Shown piece after piece: positions 55,705 to 64,000 of a stretch of 64,000 nucleotides of DNA. Origin of the DNA: Leeuwenhoekiella palythoae. GTDB lineage: Bacteria; Bacteroidota; Bacteroidia; Flavobacteriales; Flavobacteriaceae. The stretch's first letter is position 1, and each line of letters begins with the position of its first letter. The notes under the pieces were generated by a model that did not search any database, was not told the origin of the DNA, and worked only from the letters and a program-made list of their open reading frames with translations. The DNA lies in the NCBI RefSeq assembly GCF_900130045.1, contig NZ_FQXT01000001.1:1-64000 (forward strand). The letters run 5' to 3'. A program made the translations under genes and the position numbers.

Positions 55705-56988
55705 ATGAAAAACTTAATTTACCTTTTTATTGGTCTGCTTGCAGGAGTGTCTTCTGCAACCGCAGCAACCTTGGATGATACCTCAATTAATAGATATTAT
55801 GATGGTAGTCGCTACATATTTGTAGAAGGCGGTGTAGAATTTTCTATATATCCTGATGGTGAATTTGACTTTGTTTTACCTCAAATCGCTCAAGGCGTAA
55901 ATGTTAATGTAAATGCCGGTCCTGTAAATATTAGTTACAATTCAGGATACAACTATGATCCTTATGTGCAATATGATGATTATGGAGCTGTAATTCAGAT
56001 TGAAAATGTGCCAATTTACTATGATAACTGGGGTAGAATTATTCAAGCAGGTGACGTATTTATAAATTACCAAAATAACAGAATCGTAAACGTAGGTGGC
56101 TTAAACATTTTTTATCGTGGTAGTCGATTTTCACACGTAACGGGTTATATCAATGTATACAATCGAAGATATGTATATCATCCGTATCACAACTTCTTTT
56201 ACAGACCATTTTTTGACAGATGTTTAGTATACACAACACCGTATAGAAGATTTTATCATCCTGTAAGATATGATTATGCATACCACAGAAGTCACTATAT
56301 GCAAGGATACCGCAATGGCTATAGAAACGCTTATCATGATTTCAAACGACCTCAAGGACGTATTGCTCATAATAATGCAAGACGCGGCAGTTACAGCAAA
56401 GCCCGCGCACGAGTAAATACTGATAGTAGATCTTATGCTTCAAGATCAAGCACGTCTAGAGCTACTGCAAATAGCAGAACCTCTAGAAACACAGCAAACA
56501 CAAGACAATCGCGAAGCTCAAATAATGCTATTATCAATAACCGGTCAAGCCGAAATTCTGATGCCAGAAGAGCTACGAATAATACAAATGCTCGTGTTAC
56601 TCGTAATGTAAATACTGTATCTAGAAGCAGTAATGCTGATAGAAATACGATAAGAACCCAAAGAACTAGTACTGCTACACGTAATAATGCTGTTCAAAGA
56701 TCAAATCAACAGCGAACTATTGCTCAAAGAAGTACAAATAATCGTAATATTGCAAAGTCTAGAAACACAAGTAATCAGCGAAGCGTAGCACAACGCCCCA
56801 GCAATACGCAACGTGTTTCAAGAAACGTTCAAACACAGCGCACTGTAGCAAAGCGTTCAACCGCTCCTCAGCGCAGCGTTCAGCGTTCACAAAGCTCAAG
56901 AAGCAGCAATGCGGCAAGAGCATCAAATACTAGAAAAACAAGTTCTGCGAGAACATCTAGAAGTAGCTCTAGAGGTCGCGGAAACTAA
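55705..56988 (+). CDS. Secreted protein with a long Arg/Ser/Asn/Thr-rich low-complexity tail
   Basis: A 427-residue protein with signal peptide (MKNLIYLFIGLLAGVSSATA). Residues about 25-200 form a Tyr- and Asn-rich folded part with repeated strand-like units (GVEFSIYPDGEFDF, VPIYYDNWGRI, VFINYQNNRIVNVGGLNIF). The last 190 residues are almost only Arg, Ser, Asn, Thr, Ala and Gln, strongly basic, and likely disordered; such a tail could bind DNA, RNA, polysaccharide or other acidic polymers. No enzyme motif. Start at 55705 begins the signal peptide. Confidence 0.75.
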   Translation: MKNLIYLFIGLLAGVSSATAATLDDTSINRYYDGSRYIFVEGGVEFSIYPDGEFDFVLPQIAQGVNVNVNAGPVNISYNSGYNYDPYVQYDDYGAVIQIENVPIYYDNWGRIIQAGDVFINYQNNRIVNVGGLNIFYRGSRFSHVTGYINVYNRRYVYHPYHNFFYRPFFDRCLVYTTPYRRFYHPVRYDYAYHRSHYMQGYRNGYRNAYHDFKRPQGRIAHNNARRGSYSKARARVNTDSRSYASRSSTSRATANSRTSRNTANTRQSRSSNNAIINNRSSRNSDARRATNNTNARVTRNVNTVSRSSNADRNTIRTQRTSTATRNNAVQRSNQQRTIAQRSTNNRNIAKSRNTSNQRSVAQRPSNTQRVSRNVQTQRTVAKRSTAPQRSVQRSQSSRSSNAARASNTRKTSSARTSRSSSRGRGN

Positions 56989-57019
56989 ATAAAGATTTTT
57001 TGGTTGGTTAGTTGGAAGG

Positions 57020-57052
57020 TCCCGTATCTGATTTATTCAGATCGGGATTTTC
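57020..57052. terminator. Terminator shared with the 3' end of the flippase gene
   Basis: TCCCGTATCTGA and TCAGATCGGGA pair over a TTTAT loop and run into T residues. The stop codon of the minus-strand flippase gene (57033-57035) lies in the loop, and the last codons of that gene lie in the stem. It ends the plus-strand gene at 56988 and probably both strands. Confidence 0.75.
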
Positions 57053-58502
57053 TCGTTAATAGATAGGTGTTGATCCAGTGATTTATCTCAGTAGAAATTT
57101 TAAGTCGATAAATTAGGGTTAAATAAATCAGACCTAATATAACCGACTTCCCTCCTATTGCCAATACCGGATTCCACTTAAAATCCCAAAAGTAAAATCC
57201 TACTCCCAATAAGATAAGTACTATTGTTAAATACAATGATTCAGTAGTAAAAGGATGCATTTTAAATTTCTTCTGTACCACGTAAATCTTAGAAAGTGCA
57301 TAAACCACCGAAGCAACAAAGGTTGCTATTGCTGCCCCGCTAATTCCCAAAATGGGTATAAAAATCAGATTGAGTACTACAGCTATCACAACTAAAACAA
57401 TTCCTAATACTAAAACCAACCGGTAATAATCGCTGTTGTATAAAATAGCATTATTATTACCCATTACATTATCTATCAATTTAGCCAGCGCAATAAGCAA
57501 TACCACATATAAACCTTTACTATACGCCGGATCAAGCATCAAGTACAAAGTGTTTATGTTACAAACAATGAGCAAAAAAATGAGTCCGGAAACGGCATAA
57601 AGTGTTATGGAGCTTTTTTTATACAAATCCCTAAGTTCAAGATAACGCTGTGCATTAATATAAGTCGCGGTAAGCGGATACATAATTTGATGCATTGCTC
57701 TTGCAGGTACTGCAATAACGGCGGCAATGTAAATTCCTACGGAATAATAGGCTACGTTTTGAATAGGAATCAATTTACCTAGCATAAACATATCAATCTC
57801 TAAAATCATAACCGCTACAGAACCGGCAATGATGATCAGAATACTATATTTTAAAATAGACAACCATTCTGCGGGAATTGCAATTCTAAAGCGAGGCGCG
57901 CGCAATCTAAATGCGTAAAGCATCATCACCAGCATTCGCAGCGCATAAATAACCGCAACACCATACAAGAATCCTTCTGTGCTAAACAATTTGAGCGCAA
58001 AACCTACAAGTAAGAGCATAATGCAAAAGCGATGAAATACTTCATTCATCACATTTCCAAAAACACTTTGTAATTGTGTTTTAGCCCAAGCATAACTGAT
58101 CTCAAAATATGCCATTGAAAAGGCGATGATTGCAATCAAATAAGCATAAGGCCGAACAATATCATTTTTTGAAGCTAAAAAATCTACCAGCTCGCCGTAA
58201 AAACAATATACCAAAATCGAAGCCGGAAGGATTATAAGTAAAGGAAGCATTAGCATAAAACTCAAAAAATCATCTTGCTTCCTACCACTGTAAGAAGAGT
58301 AAAATTTAATGAGTGTATTCTGAACGCCGAGCGCTACAAATGGCATTGCTAAGGTAGAAGCGCTAAGTAAAAATCCCACAAGGCCATAATATTCAGCATC
58401 AAAAAACTGTACATATAACACCAGCGTATTGAGCGCACCTATACCAAAACCTATATAGGTTGTAACTAGGTTTTTAAAGGATTGCGATGCAACTATTCCC
58501 AT
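57033..58502 (-). CDS. Wzx-like polysaccharide flippase (MATE-type membrane protein)
   Basis: A 489-residue inner membrane protein with 12 to 14 hydrophobic segments. The opening VASQSFKNLVTTYIGFGIGALNTLVLY and the segment FDAEYYGLVGFLLSASTLAMPFVALG are typical of the polysaccharide export family that flips lipid-linked glycans across the membrane. Its ATG overlaps the glycosyltransferase stop by one base (TAATG). Which glycan it flips is unknown. Confidence 0.88.
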   Translation of the reverse strand: MGIVASQSFKNLVTTYIGFGIGALNTLVLYVQFFDAEYYGLVGFLLSASTLAMPFVALGVQNTLIKFYSSYSGRKQDDFLSFMLMLPLLIILPASILVYCFYGELVDFLASKNDIVRPYAYLIAIIAFSMAYFEISYAWAKTQLQSVFGNVMNEVFHRFCIMLLLVGFALKLFSTEGFLYGVAVIYALRMLVMMLYAFRLRAPRFRIAIPAEWLSILKYSILIIIAGSVAVMILEIDMFMLGKLIPIQNVAYYSVGIYIAAVIAVPARAMHQIMYPLTATYINAQRYLELRDLYKKSSITLYAVSGLIFLLIVCNINTLYLMLDPAYSKGLYVVLLIALAKLIDNVMGNNNAILYNSDYYRLVLVLGIVLVVIAVVLNLIFIPILGISGAAIATFVASVVYALSKIYVVQKKFKMHPFTTESLYLTIVLILLGVGFYFWDFKWNPVLAIGGKSVILGLIYLTLIYRLKISTEINHWINTYLLTRKSRSE

Positions 58503-59785
58503 TACAAGGTGTGGATTAATTCGGCTAGCTTAGCGGTCAATGATTTACGCGTGAATTGCTCTAAATTACCGTTAGTTTGCGAAATACCACCATTTTTATA
58601 CTCCTCATATTTTGTGAGAATAAATGCTTTTAATCGTTGTTTCTCATGGTATGTAAAATAGATTCCACCATCAGCTTTTTCTAAAATTGATGTTATATCT
58701 GAATTTACAGGACCAATAGCTAAAATAGGTCTTCGTGCTGCTAGATATTCAAACAGCTTACCCGGAATAATCGCTTGCGTTTCTATGGAATCAATTTCCA
58801 AAAGCAATAAAATTTGTGCGCTACGTTGTTTTATCAAAGCTTCTTGATGCGTGACATACCCTGGAATCATTAGATTGTCCACTAAGCCTTCGGCAATAAT
58901 TGTTTGTTTCACCGCTTCACCTACTCGGCCAATCAGTTCTATTTTTAAATCCTGGCCAAAAGTTGGTATTTCAGTCTTTATTTCTGAAAGAATTTCCCAC
59001 AAGATCTTAGGGTTTCGATCTTCTAATAGCGAACCAATATGAGCAAAAGAAAATACAGGATCTAATTCTGGCTGCATTACTTTTTCATCGTCAAAACCAT
59101 TAGTAATGCAAGTTACCGGAGTATTTGTAGTTTTCTCAAAATCACTCTTTGTTGTGGGACTTGTTACCAAAATTTGAGTGGCTTCATTTAAGATCTGAAA
59201 CTCGAGATCAGCATGCTTTCGCTGAGCGAATTTAGTTAATCGCAACTTTTTATGATAGCCAATACTCGTCCATGGATCTCTAAAGTCGGCGATCCAAGGT
59301 AGATTATGAAGCTTCTTAAGATCCCTTCCTACAAGATGCAAGCTGTGCGGCGGTCCTGTAGTAATTATGCAATCTACGGGGTGATCCTTTAAATAAGAAT
59401 TTAAAAACGCAACCGATGGTTTTACCCAAAATTTACGCGCATCAGGAATGAAGAAATTACCGCGAATGAACAGCATGAGTTTTTGAACTAGACTCTGTTT
59501 GCCTTCCTCTTTTATTATTCCAGAACTGATCTGTTTTGTATTTTTCTTTGAGAAAAATTGAGCCATTTTATAAGGCTCCCAAATAGGATGTTTGAGAATG
59601 CTTACATCATCCGGAATTTCATCAACTAAACTTTCATCAAGAATAGGGTAATCAGGATTTTCAGGAATATAAACAACGGGCTCAACTTCAAATTCCCGCA
59701 AGTATTTAACAAATTTCAGCCAGCGCTGTACACCAGGTCCTCCGGCAGGAGGCCAATAATAGCATATGATCAACGCTTTTTTCAC
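58502..59785 (-). CDS. Family 4-type glycosyltransferase
   Basis: A 427-residue GT-B enzyme. The N-terminal ICYYWPPAGGPGVQRWLKFVKYL is a common GT4 opening; the C-terminal domain has FAHIGSLLEDRNP, ELIGRVGEA, and the donor-site region IIPGKLFEYLAARRPILAIGP. It adds a sugar from an activated donor to a growing surface glycan. It sits in an operon between YfhO and the flippase, coupled to the latter. Confidence 0.9.
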   Translation of the reverse strand: MKKALIICYYWPPAGGPGVQRWLKFVKYLREFEVEPVVYIPENPDYPILDESLVDEIPDDVSILKHPIWEPYKMAQFFSKKNTKQISSGIIKEEGKQSLVQKLMLFIRGNFFIPDARKFWVKPSVAFLNSYLKDHPVDCIITTGPPHSLHLVGRDLKKLHNLPWIADFRDPWTSIGYHKKLRLTKFAQRKHADLEFQILNEATQILVTSPTTKSDFEKTTNTPVTCITNGFDDEKVMQPELDPVFSFAHIGSLLEDRNPKILWEILSEIKTEIPTFGQDLKIELIGRVGEAVKQTIIAEGLVDNLMIPGYVTHQEALIKQRSAQILLLLEIDSIETQAIIPGKLFEYLAARRPILAIGPVNSDITSILEKADGGIYFTYHEKQRLKAFILTKYEEYKNGGISQTNGNLEQFTRKSLTAKLAELIHTL

Positions 59786-59812
59786 AAAAATAATTTAGAA
59801 ACTTACTGTTAC

Positions 59813-62254
59813 TTACTCCGTTTTAGCGCTATTCAACTTTCGGTAGGTAAAAAAGACCCCACCAAAAATGATCAAAATGAGCAAGATATTACTAGCCAAA
59901 CTAATTGTACTTCCGGTCTTTACCACTTGAGGTTCAAATTTAAACTCGATGGTATGCTCACCTTCAGGAACCATCATTGCTCGCAAAATATAGTCTGCCT
60001 TAAAATAGGTTGAAGGTTTACCATCAATGTAAACATTCCACCCGTCAGGATAATACACCTCGCTAAACACAGCCAATTTTGCTTCTTGAGCACTAGATTG
60101 GTATTTTAAATAGTTAGGCTGATGTTCCACAAGAGAGATGTTATCTGTACTGTCTTGCGGAAAAATATTCCGTGGTAGATCATTTGCAAAGCGCTCTTGA
60201 ATCACAGCCGTCTGCAACGTATTTAAGCTATCAAGAGCTAAAATTTCTGCATCGGCATCAGGCACAACCTTTACATTTTGTACAAACCAAACATTTCCAT
60301 TTGCCTGCGGGTTTTGCTGCACTTGCTCAGCGCCCTCTTCATCTTGCGATATTATGTATTTCACGTTAAGCAAATTCAATGGCTGTATATTTCCTTGATA
60401 CAAATAAAACTCTGCCAATTCTTGCAAGCGTGCAGGTTTTGCACCGTGATAACCTCCTATTGAATTATGAAAATAACTTGTACGCGCTCCATTTAAACCA
60501 ATGCGTTGTTCAAAAACACGGTACCGCGAAGTGTCTTGCAAAATCTGCTTATCTGCTTCAGAAGCTTGAAAAGGTTGCTCTACCAATCGTGCCGCCATAA
60601 AGTTTTCGGTATTCACATAACGGCGATCAACTTGTACCAAATCAAAAACAATCAAAATTGCCATGACTAAAATCACTTGGATTTCAGATACTTTTTGTTT
60701 GATATAAAAACAAATTAACCCGGCCGCGATCAGTACTAAAATCAGCGTTTTGAGGGTGTCGTTTACCAGAAGTGATTTTCGGTCTTCTTTAACGGCACTT
60801 ATAAAATCCATTCCAAAATTCTGAATGTAATATGCGTCATTGCCGCCGGCAAAAGAAAATAGACTTCCGTTGAATAGCAGAATGATCAGAGATAGTCCTC
60901 CGGTAATTCCCGTGGTCCATTTTAAAGCTTTGAGCTTATCTTCTTTTGCTTCGGTTTTCTGTAAAATTTTATACAAGCCAAACACCGCCAGAACAGGTAC
61001 ACAAATCTCAGCGATCACCTGTATTGAAGTCACAGCCCTGAACTTATTATAGAGCGGAAAATAGTCAATCCATAGATCGGTAAACCAAGAAAGGTTACTT
61101 CCGAAGCTTAACAACAGCGAGAGTATCGTTCCGCCTAAAAGCCACCATTTCAGGCGTCCTTTTACCATAAAAATTCCTAAAACAAATAAAAATACGACAA
61201 CAGCCCCGAGATAAGCCGGACCTGAAACTCCAGGTTGACTTCCCCAATAATAGAGCCCGAATTGCCCAAAAATAGATTCAACCTGAGGAGGCGGAACTCC
61301 TTGTTGCAATAAAAACTGCGTAAAAGCACTGTCTTTATCATACGGCTCAGAATTTGAACCTCCATAGAGACCGGCGATAAAAAGGTCTAAAGTTTCAGAA
61401 ATCCCGTAGCTGTATTGATTGATGTATTCTTTATCTAAACCACCAACATCAGTTTTAGGAGTTCCATCAGGATTGATGGTCAGATCGCTTTTTCCGCGTG
61501 TACTAAAAGCGCTATACTCTGAAGTTGCCATCAAACTCGCCGCATTAGTACCTATAGCAAGCACAACAGCCAAAACTAAAATCCCTACACTTTTAAAGAA
61601 ATGTGGTAATTCATTTTTTCGGAAAGCATCTATTAAATAAGCGACCCCAAGCACAAGAACCAATAACATCAGGTAATAGGTCATCTGCACGTGATTGGCG
61701 ACAATTTCTAACGCCATTGCAACCGTAGTGAGAATAAAACCCCAGATATACTTTTTTCTAAACGTAAGAAGGATTCCACTCAAAACCAGCGGCATATAGG
61801 CGATCGCGTGGGCTTTTGCATTATGGCCAACACCTAAAATAATAATGAGATAACTAGAAAACCCAAAGGCTAAGGCTCCAAGACCGGCATATTTCCAATC
61901 GAGTTTCAGCACAAGAAGCAGCACATAAAAACCTATAAAATAGAGAAATAAATAATCTGCGGGTCGCGGCAAAAACCTGATGCTAAGATCTAAACTTTTG
62001 ATCCAGTTATATGGATATTTAGCTCCCAATTGATACGTAGGCATTCCGCCAAAAGCTGCATCGGTCCAATATGGTTCTTCACCGGTAGCGGCTCTAAAAT
62101 CCATTTGTTCCTTAGCCATCCCGCGATATTGCTGAATGTCACTCTGAAACATCTTTTTCCCAGAAAGCACGGGACTAAAATAAAGTAATGCAGTAATTAT
62201 AAATATCAAAACCACAACAAGGTGTGGCGCGATCTTTTTAAAGGAAAATGTCAT
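59813..62254 (-). CDS. YfhO-family membrane glycosyltransferase-like protein
   Basis: An 813-residue protein with about 12-13 membrane segments and a large soluble part near 500-750. The N-terminal FSPVLSGKKMFQSDIQQYRGMAKEQ, the early WTDAAFGGMPTYQLGA and GVGHNAKAHAIAYMPLVL are YfhO signatures, related to lipid-linked-sugar glycosyltransferases of the GT-C type. Its role is inferred as glycan or lipid modification, as in Gram-positive YfhO. The last helix is followed by a short basic tail. 27 bases separate it from the glycosyltransferase gene. Confidence 0.86.
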   Translation of the reverse strand: MTFSFKKIAPHLVVVLIFIITALLYFSPVLSGKKMFQSDIQQYRGMAKEQMDFRAATGEEPYWTDAAFGGMPTYQLGAKYPYNWIKSLDLSIRFLPRPADYLFLYFIGFYVLLLVLKLDWKYAGLGALAFGFSSYLIIILGVGHNAKAHAIAYMPLVLSGILLTFRKKYIWGFILTTVAMALEIVANHVQMTYYLMLLVLVLGVAYLIDAFRKNELPHFFKSVGILVLAVVLAIGTNAASLMATSEYSAFSTRGKSDLTINPDGTPKTDVGGLDKEYINQYSYGISETLDLFIAGLYGGSNSEPYDKDSAFTQFLLQQGVPPPQVESIFGQFGLYYWGSQPGVSGPAYLGAVVVFLFVLGIFMVKGRLKWWLLGGTILSLLLSFGSNLSWFTDLWIDYFPLYNKFRAVTSIQVIAEICVPVLAVFGLYKILQKTEAKEDKLKALKWTTGITGGLSLIILLFNGSLFSFAGGNDAYYIQNFGMDFISAVKEDRKSLLVNDTLKTLILVLIAAGLICFYIKQKVSEIQVILVMAILIVFDLVQVDRRYVNTENFMAARLVEQPFQASEADKQILQDTSRYRVFEQRIGLNGARTSYFHNSIGGYHGAKPARLQELAEFYLYQGNIQPLNLLNVKYIISQDEEGAEQVQQNPQANGNVWFVQNVKVVPDADAEILALDSLNTLQTAVIQERFANDLPRNIFPQDSTDNISLVEHQPNYLKYQSSAQEAKLAVFSEVYYPDGWNVYIDGKPSTYFKADYILRAMMVPEGEHTIEFKFEPQVVKTGSTISLASNILLILIIFGGVFFTYRKLNSAKTE

Positions 62255-62282
62255 ATAAGTTAGCTATACTAAAGCGTGGAAA

Positions 62283-62543
62283 TTAGTCAATTTCTTCATA
62301 ATCGATATATTCTCCCACAGTTTTATTTGAAGTCTGGTCGCGATGCGGAACACGGTCTATAACCGTCTCTCCTTCTTTTTTAGCTGCAGGTTCTTTATAG
62401 CCGGGACCTTGGGCCATATTCTGAAAACGCTCTCCTACCTTTTTGGCCAAGTAACGCATAATATAAGGAGATAAAAATCTAAAAAGGATTCGCAATCCAA
62501 AGAAGATTAATAAGATGATAAGCAATGTTTGAATAAACTTCAT
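62283..62543 (-). CDS. DUF4834 small membrane protein
   Basis: An 86-residue protein with one N-terminal membrane helix (IQTLLIILLIFFGLRILFRF) and a charged cytoplasmic tail ending GEYIDYEEID, the family pattern in Flavobacteriia. Function unknown. The start at 62543 (MKFIQTLL) is preferred over 62579 because the family starts at the helix. It precedes YfhO by 28 bases. Confidence 0.82.
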   Translation of the reverse strand: MKFIQTLLIILLIFFGLRILFRFLSPYIMRYLAKKVGERFQNMAQGPGYKEPAAKKEGETVIDRVPHRDQTSNKTVGEYIDYEEID

Positions 62544-62704
62544 CAGCACAATATTTGCGACAAAATTAACCATTACCACACGTTTTCACCTTAAAAAAAG
62601 AATAAAACCTAGCCTGTTGGGTTGTATGTTAACTTTAGGCTATCTCTTATTTTTACACTATGTTTGTCAGATTGCAGGTCAAAAAAATCCTTAGTTCCAG
62701 TTTT

Positions 62705-63610
62705 ATGAAATTCAGTGTTATGCCGAATAAATTGATTTTTAGTTTATCGCTGTTGTTGTGTGCATTTGTTCAACAAGCTAAAGCTCAATACACTGAAACC
62801 CTAAACTCTAACAGGCCGGGACAATCTCAAGGAGCCTTTGCCGTGGGCCGTGGCGTTTTTCAGGCAGAATTAGGAGCGACAATGGGTAAAGAATCGCATA
62901 ATTTACTCTACACAGAAACTGACAATATTGGGGCGGAATTTCAGTTGAGATACGGTGCCATTCGTGAGCAGTTAGAATTTAACTTCAGCGGAACTTATTT
63001 ATACGAAGACATCGTTCCTACAGCTGGTGCAGCAGAACCATACAGCCATAGTGGTTTTCCCATTATTACGCTAGGAGCAAAATACTTGCTGTACGATCCT
63101 TATAAGAATTACGAAGAAAAAATTAATCTGTACAGTTACCACGCCAATCGTGCATTTAAGTGGCGTACACTAATTCCTGCAGTTTCTATTTACTCAGCCG
63201 CAAATTATGTGTACGAAGACGATAACCCGTTTTTACCTAGTAGTCAGGCTGGTTTTACTCCAAAAGTCGTCGCGATCACACAGCACAACTGGGGCCGTTG
63301 GGTTTGGGTCAATAACTTTATCTATGATCAATTTTTAACTGATTTTCCTACCAAAGCCTGGATCACCACAATGACGCATTCGTTCAATTCTAAAATTGCA
63401 GCTTTTGCAGAGTTTCAAGTGATTATAAGCGACATTTATGCTGATGACCTATTTCGCTTTGGCGGTGCTTATTTGATTACTAAAGATCTTCAGGTTGATG
63501 TAAGTGCCCTCATCAATTTTAAAGAGACTCCTAAACGCCAGCAATTGGGTTTAGGATTATCTTACCGACTGGATTTTCATAGCCACGATGAATTGCTTCC
63601 GCAGAAATAA
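62705..63610 (+). CDS. Outer membrane beta-barrel protein, transporter-like (phenol MetA degradation family type)
   Basis: A 301-residue protein with signal peptide (MPNKLIFSLSLLLCAFVQQ, cut near AKAQ). LNSNRPGQSQGAFAVGRGVFQAELG at the start of the mature chain and a C-terminal set of aromatic strands (VDVSALINF, LGLGLSYRL) fit the MetA-pathway/transporter-type outer membrane barrels common in Flavobacteriia. The substrate is unknown. Starts at 62705 and 62720 are both possible. Confidence 0.75.
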   Translation: MKFSVMPNKLIFSLSLLLCAFVQQAKAQYTETLNSNRPGQSQGAFAVGRGVFQAELGATMGKESHNLLYTETDNIGAEFQLRYGAIREQLEFNFSGTYLYEDIVPTAGAAEPYSHSGFPIITLGAKYLLYDPYKNYEEKINLYSYHANRAFKWRTLIPAVSIYSAANYVYEDDNPFLPSSQAGFTPKVVAITQHNWGRWVWVNNFIYDQFLTDFPTKAWITTMTHSFNSKIAAFAEFQVIISDIYADDLFRFGGAYLITKDLQVDVSALINFKETPKRQQLGLGLSYRLDFHSHDELLPQK

Positions 63611-63650
63611 AAAATACGGTTACCTTTACAAGCTATATTATTAGAGTAGA

Positions 63651-64000
63651 ATGATTACAATAAAAGAAATGAAAACAAAACAGGAACTGACAAAATTTGT
63701 CAAGTTTCCGTTTTCACTTTATGATAAGAACAGTAACTGGGTTCCTCCGTTAGTCAATGACGAGCTTGAAAGTATGGATCCTGAAAAGAATCCTGTTTTT
63801 AAAAATGCCGAGGCCCGCTTCTTTTTAGCTTATAAAAACAACAAACCGGTTGGAAGGATCGCAGCGATCATCAATCATATTGAGATCAATGAACAAGGTA
63901 AACCTAAAATGCGTTTTGGGTGGTTTGACGCCATTGATGACCTTGAAGTAACTAAAGCACTCATTGCTCAAGTAGAAGAAATTGGCCGCGCTAATAACTT
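63651..64000 (+). CDS. N-acetyltransferase-like protein, N-terminal part (cut by window edge)
   Basis: The first 116 codons of a gene that runs off the right edge. MITIKEMKTKQELTKFVKFP, WVPPLVNDELESMDPEKNP and FFLAYKNNKPVGRIAAIIN match a Bacteroidota family with a GNAT-like fold that is often annotated loosely as a GTP cyclohydrolase or hypothetical protein. The VGRIAAI strand is the usual place of the acetyl-CoA side. The substrate is unknown. The ATG at 63651 lies 40 bases after the preceding gene. Confidence 0.75.
   Translation, partial: MITIKEMKTKQELTKFVKFPFSLYDKNSNWVPPLVNDELESMDPEKNPVFKNAEARFFLAYKNNKPVGRIAAIINHIEINEQGKPKMRFGWFDAIDDLEVTKALIAQVEEIGRANN

Noticed and set aside
60172-60600. 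Several plus-strand frames inside the YfhO gene
   Set aside because: They are antisense to a well-conserved protein and have no start or family support.

Overview
The window comes from a Bacteroidota chromosome, most likely a member of the Flavobacteriaceae. The grounds are two SusC/SusD pairs, the gliding genes gldF and gldG, a type IX secretion C-terminal domain, flavobacterial families (DUF4834, CCC-motif membrane protein, Smr protein with an N-terminal DUF2027-like part), weak ribosome binding sites, and TAnnTTTG-type -7 promoter boxes. All names rest on reading motifs and protein families by eye; no database search was run.

Region 1 (1-7500) opens with the edge of an ssb gene of the kind found on mobile elements, then a small membrane protein and a TetR regulator. 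The regulator is divergent from a three-gene operon: an exported nucleotide-pyrophosphatase-like phosphodiesterase, a SusC and a SusD. Region 2 (7800-25120) is a coherent amino-sugar utilisation locus. One operon (15205 down to 7820) encodes SusC, SusD, a DUF5077/DUF3472 lipoprotein and a Tat-exported GH109-like enzyme. A second operon (23139 down to 15476) encodes a sugar-1-phosphate nucleotidyltransferase, an N-acetylhexosamine 1-kinase-like enzyme, a UDP-sugar 4-epimerase, an FHS-type sugar permease, a NagB fused to a PIG-L deacetylase domain, and a phosphoglucosamine mutase. A divergent LacI regulator follows. Palindromes with the core TGTGCTCGAGCACA lie in front of both operons and define a likely regulon. 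Together the genes spell out a route from alpha-GalNAc glycans to fructose-6-phosphate through UDP-sugars.

Region 3 (25270-26820) holds a tyrosine recombinase of the Bacteroidota conjugative-element type, broken by a frameshift just before its catalytic tyrosine, next to tRNA-Arg(TCT). This hints that the left part of the window is an old island. Region 4 (27000-45700) is mostly housekeeping: Smr protein, a T9SS cargo protein, MscS-type channel, EEP hydrolase, gluconate uptake and kinase, Pcm, gldFG, dnaN, and a small protease operon that seems to carry an in-frame stop.

Region 5 (45760-55090) is a nitrogen hub: gltBD on one strand, and divergent from it a porin-PII-Amt operon behind a control region rich in palindromes. 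Region 6 (55190-64000) holds a DUF4870 protein, a very basic secreted protein, a YfhO / glycosyltransferase / flippase surface-glycan operon, an outer-membrane barrel protein and the start of an N-acetyltransferase-like gene cut by the window edge.
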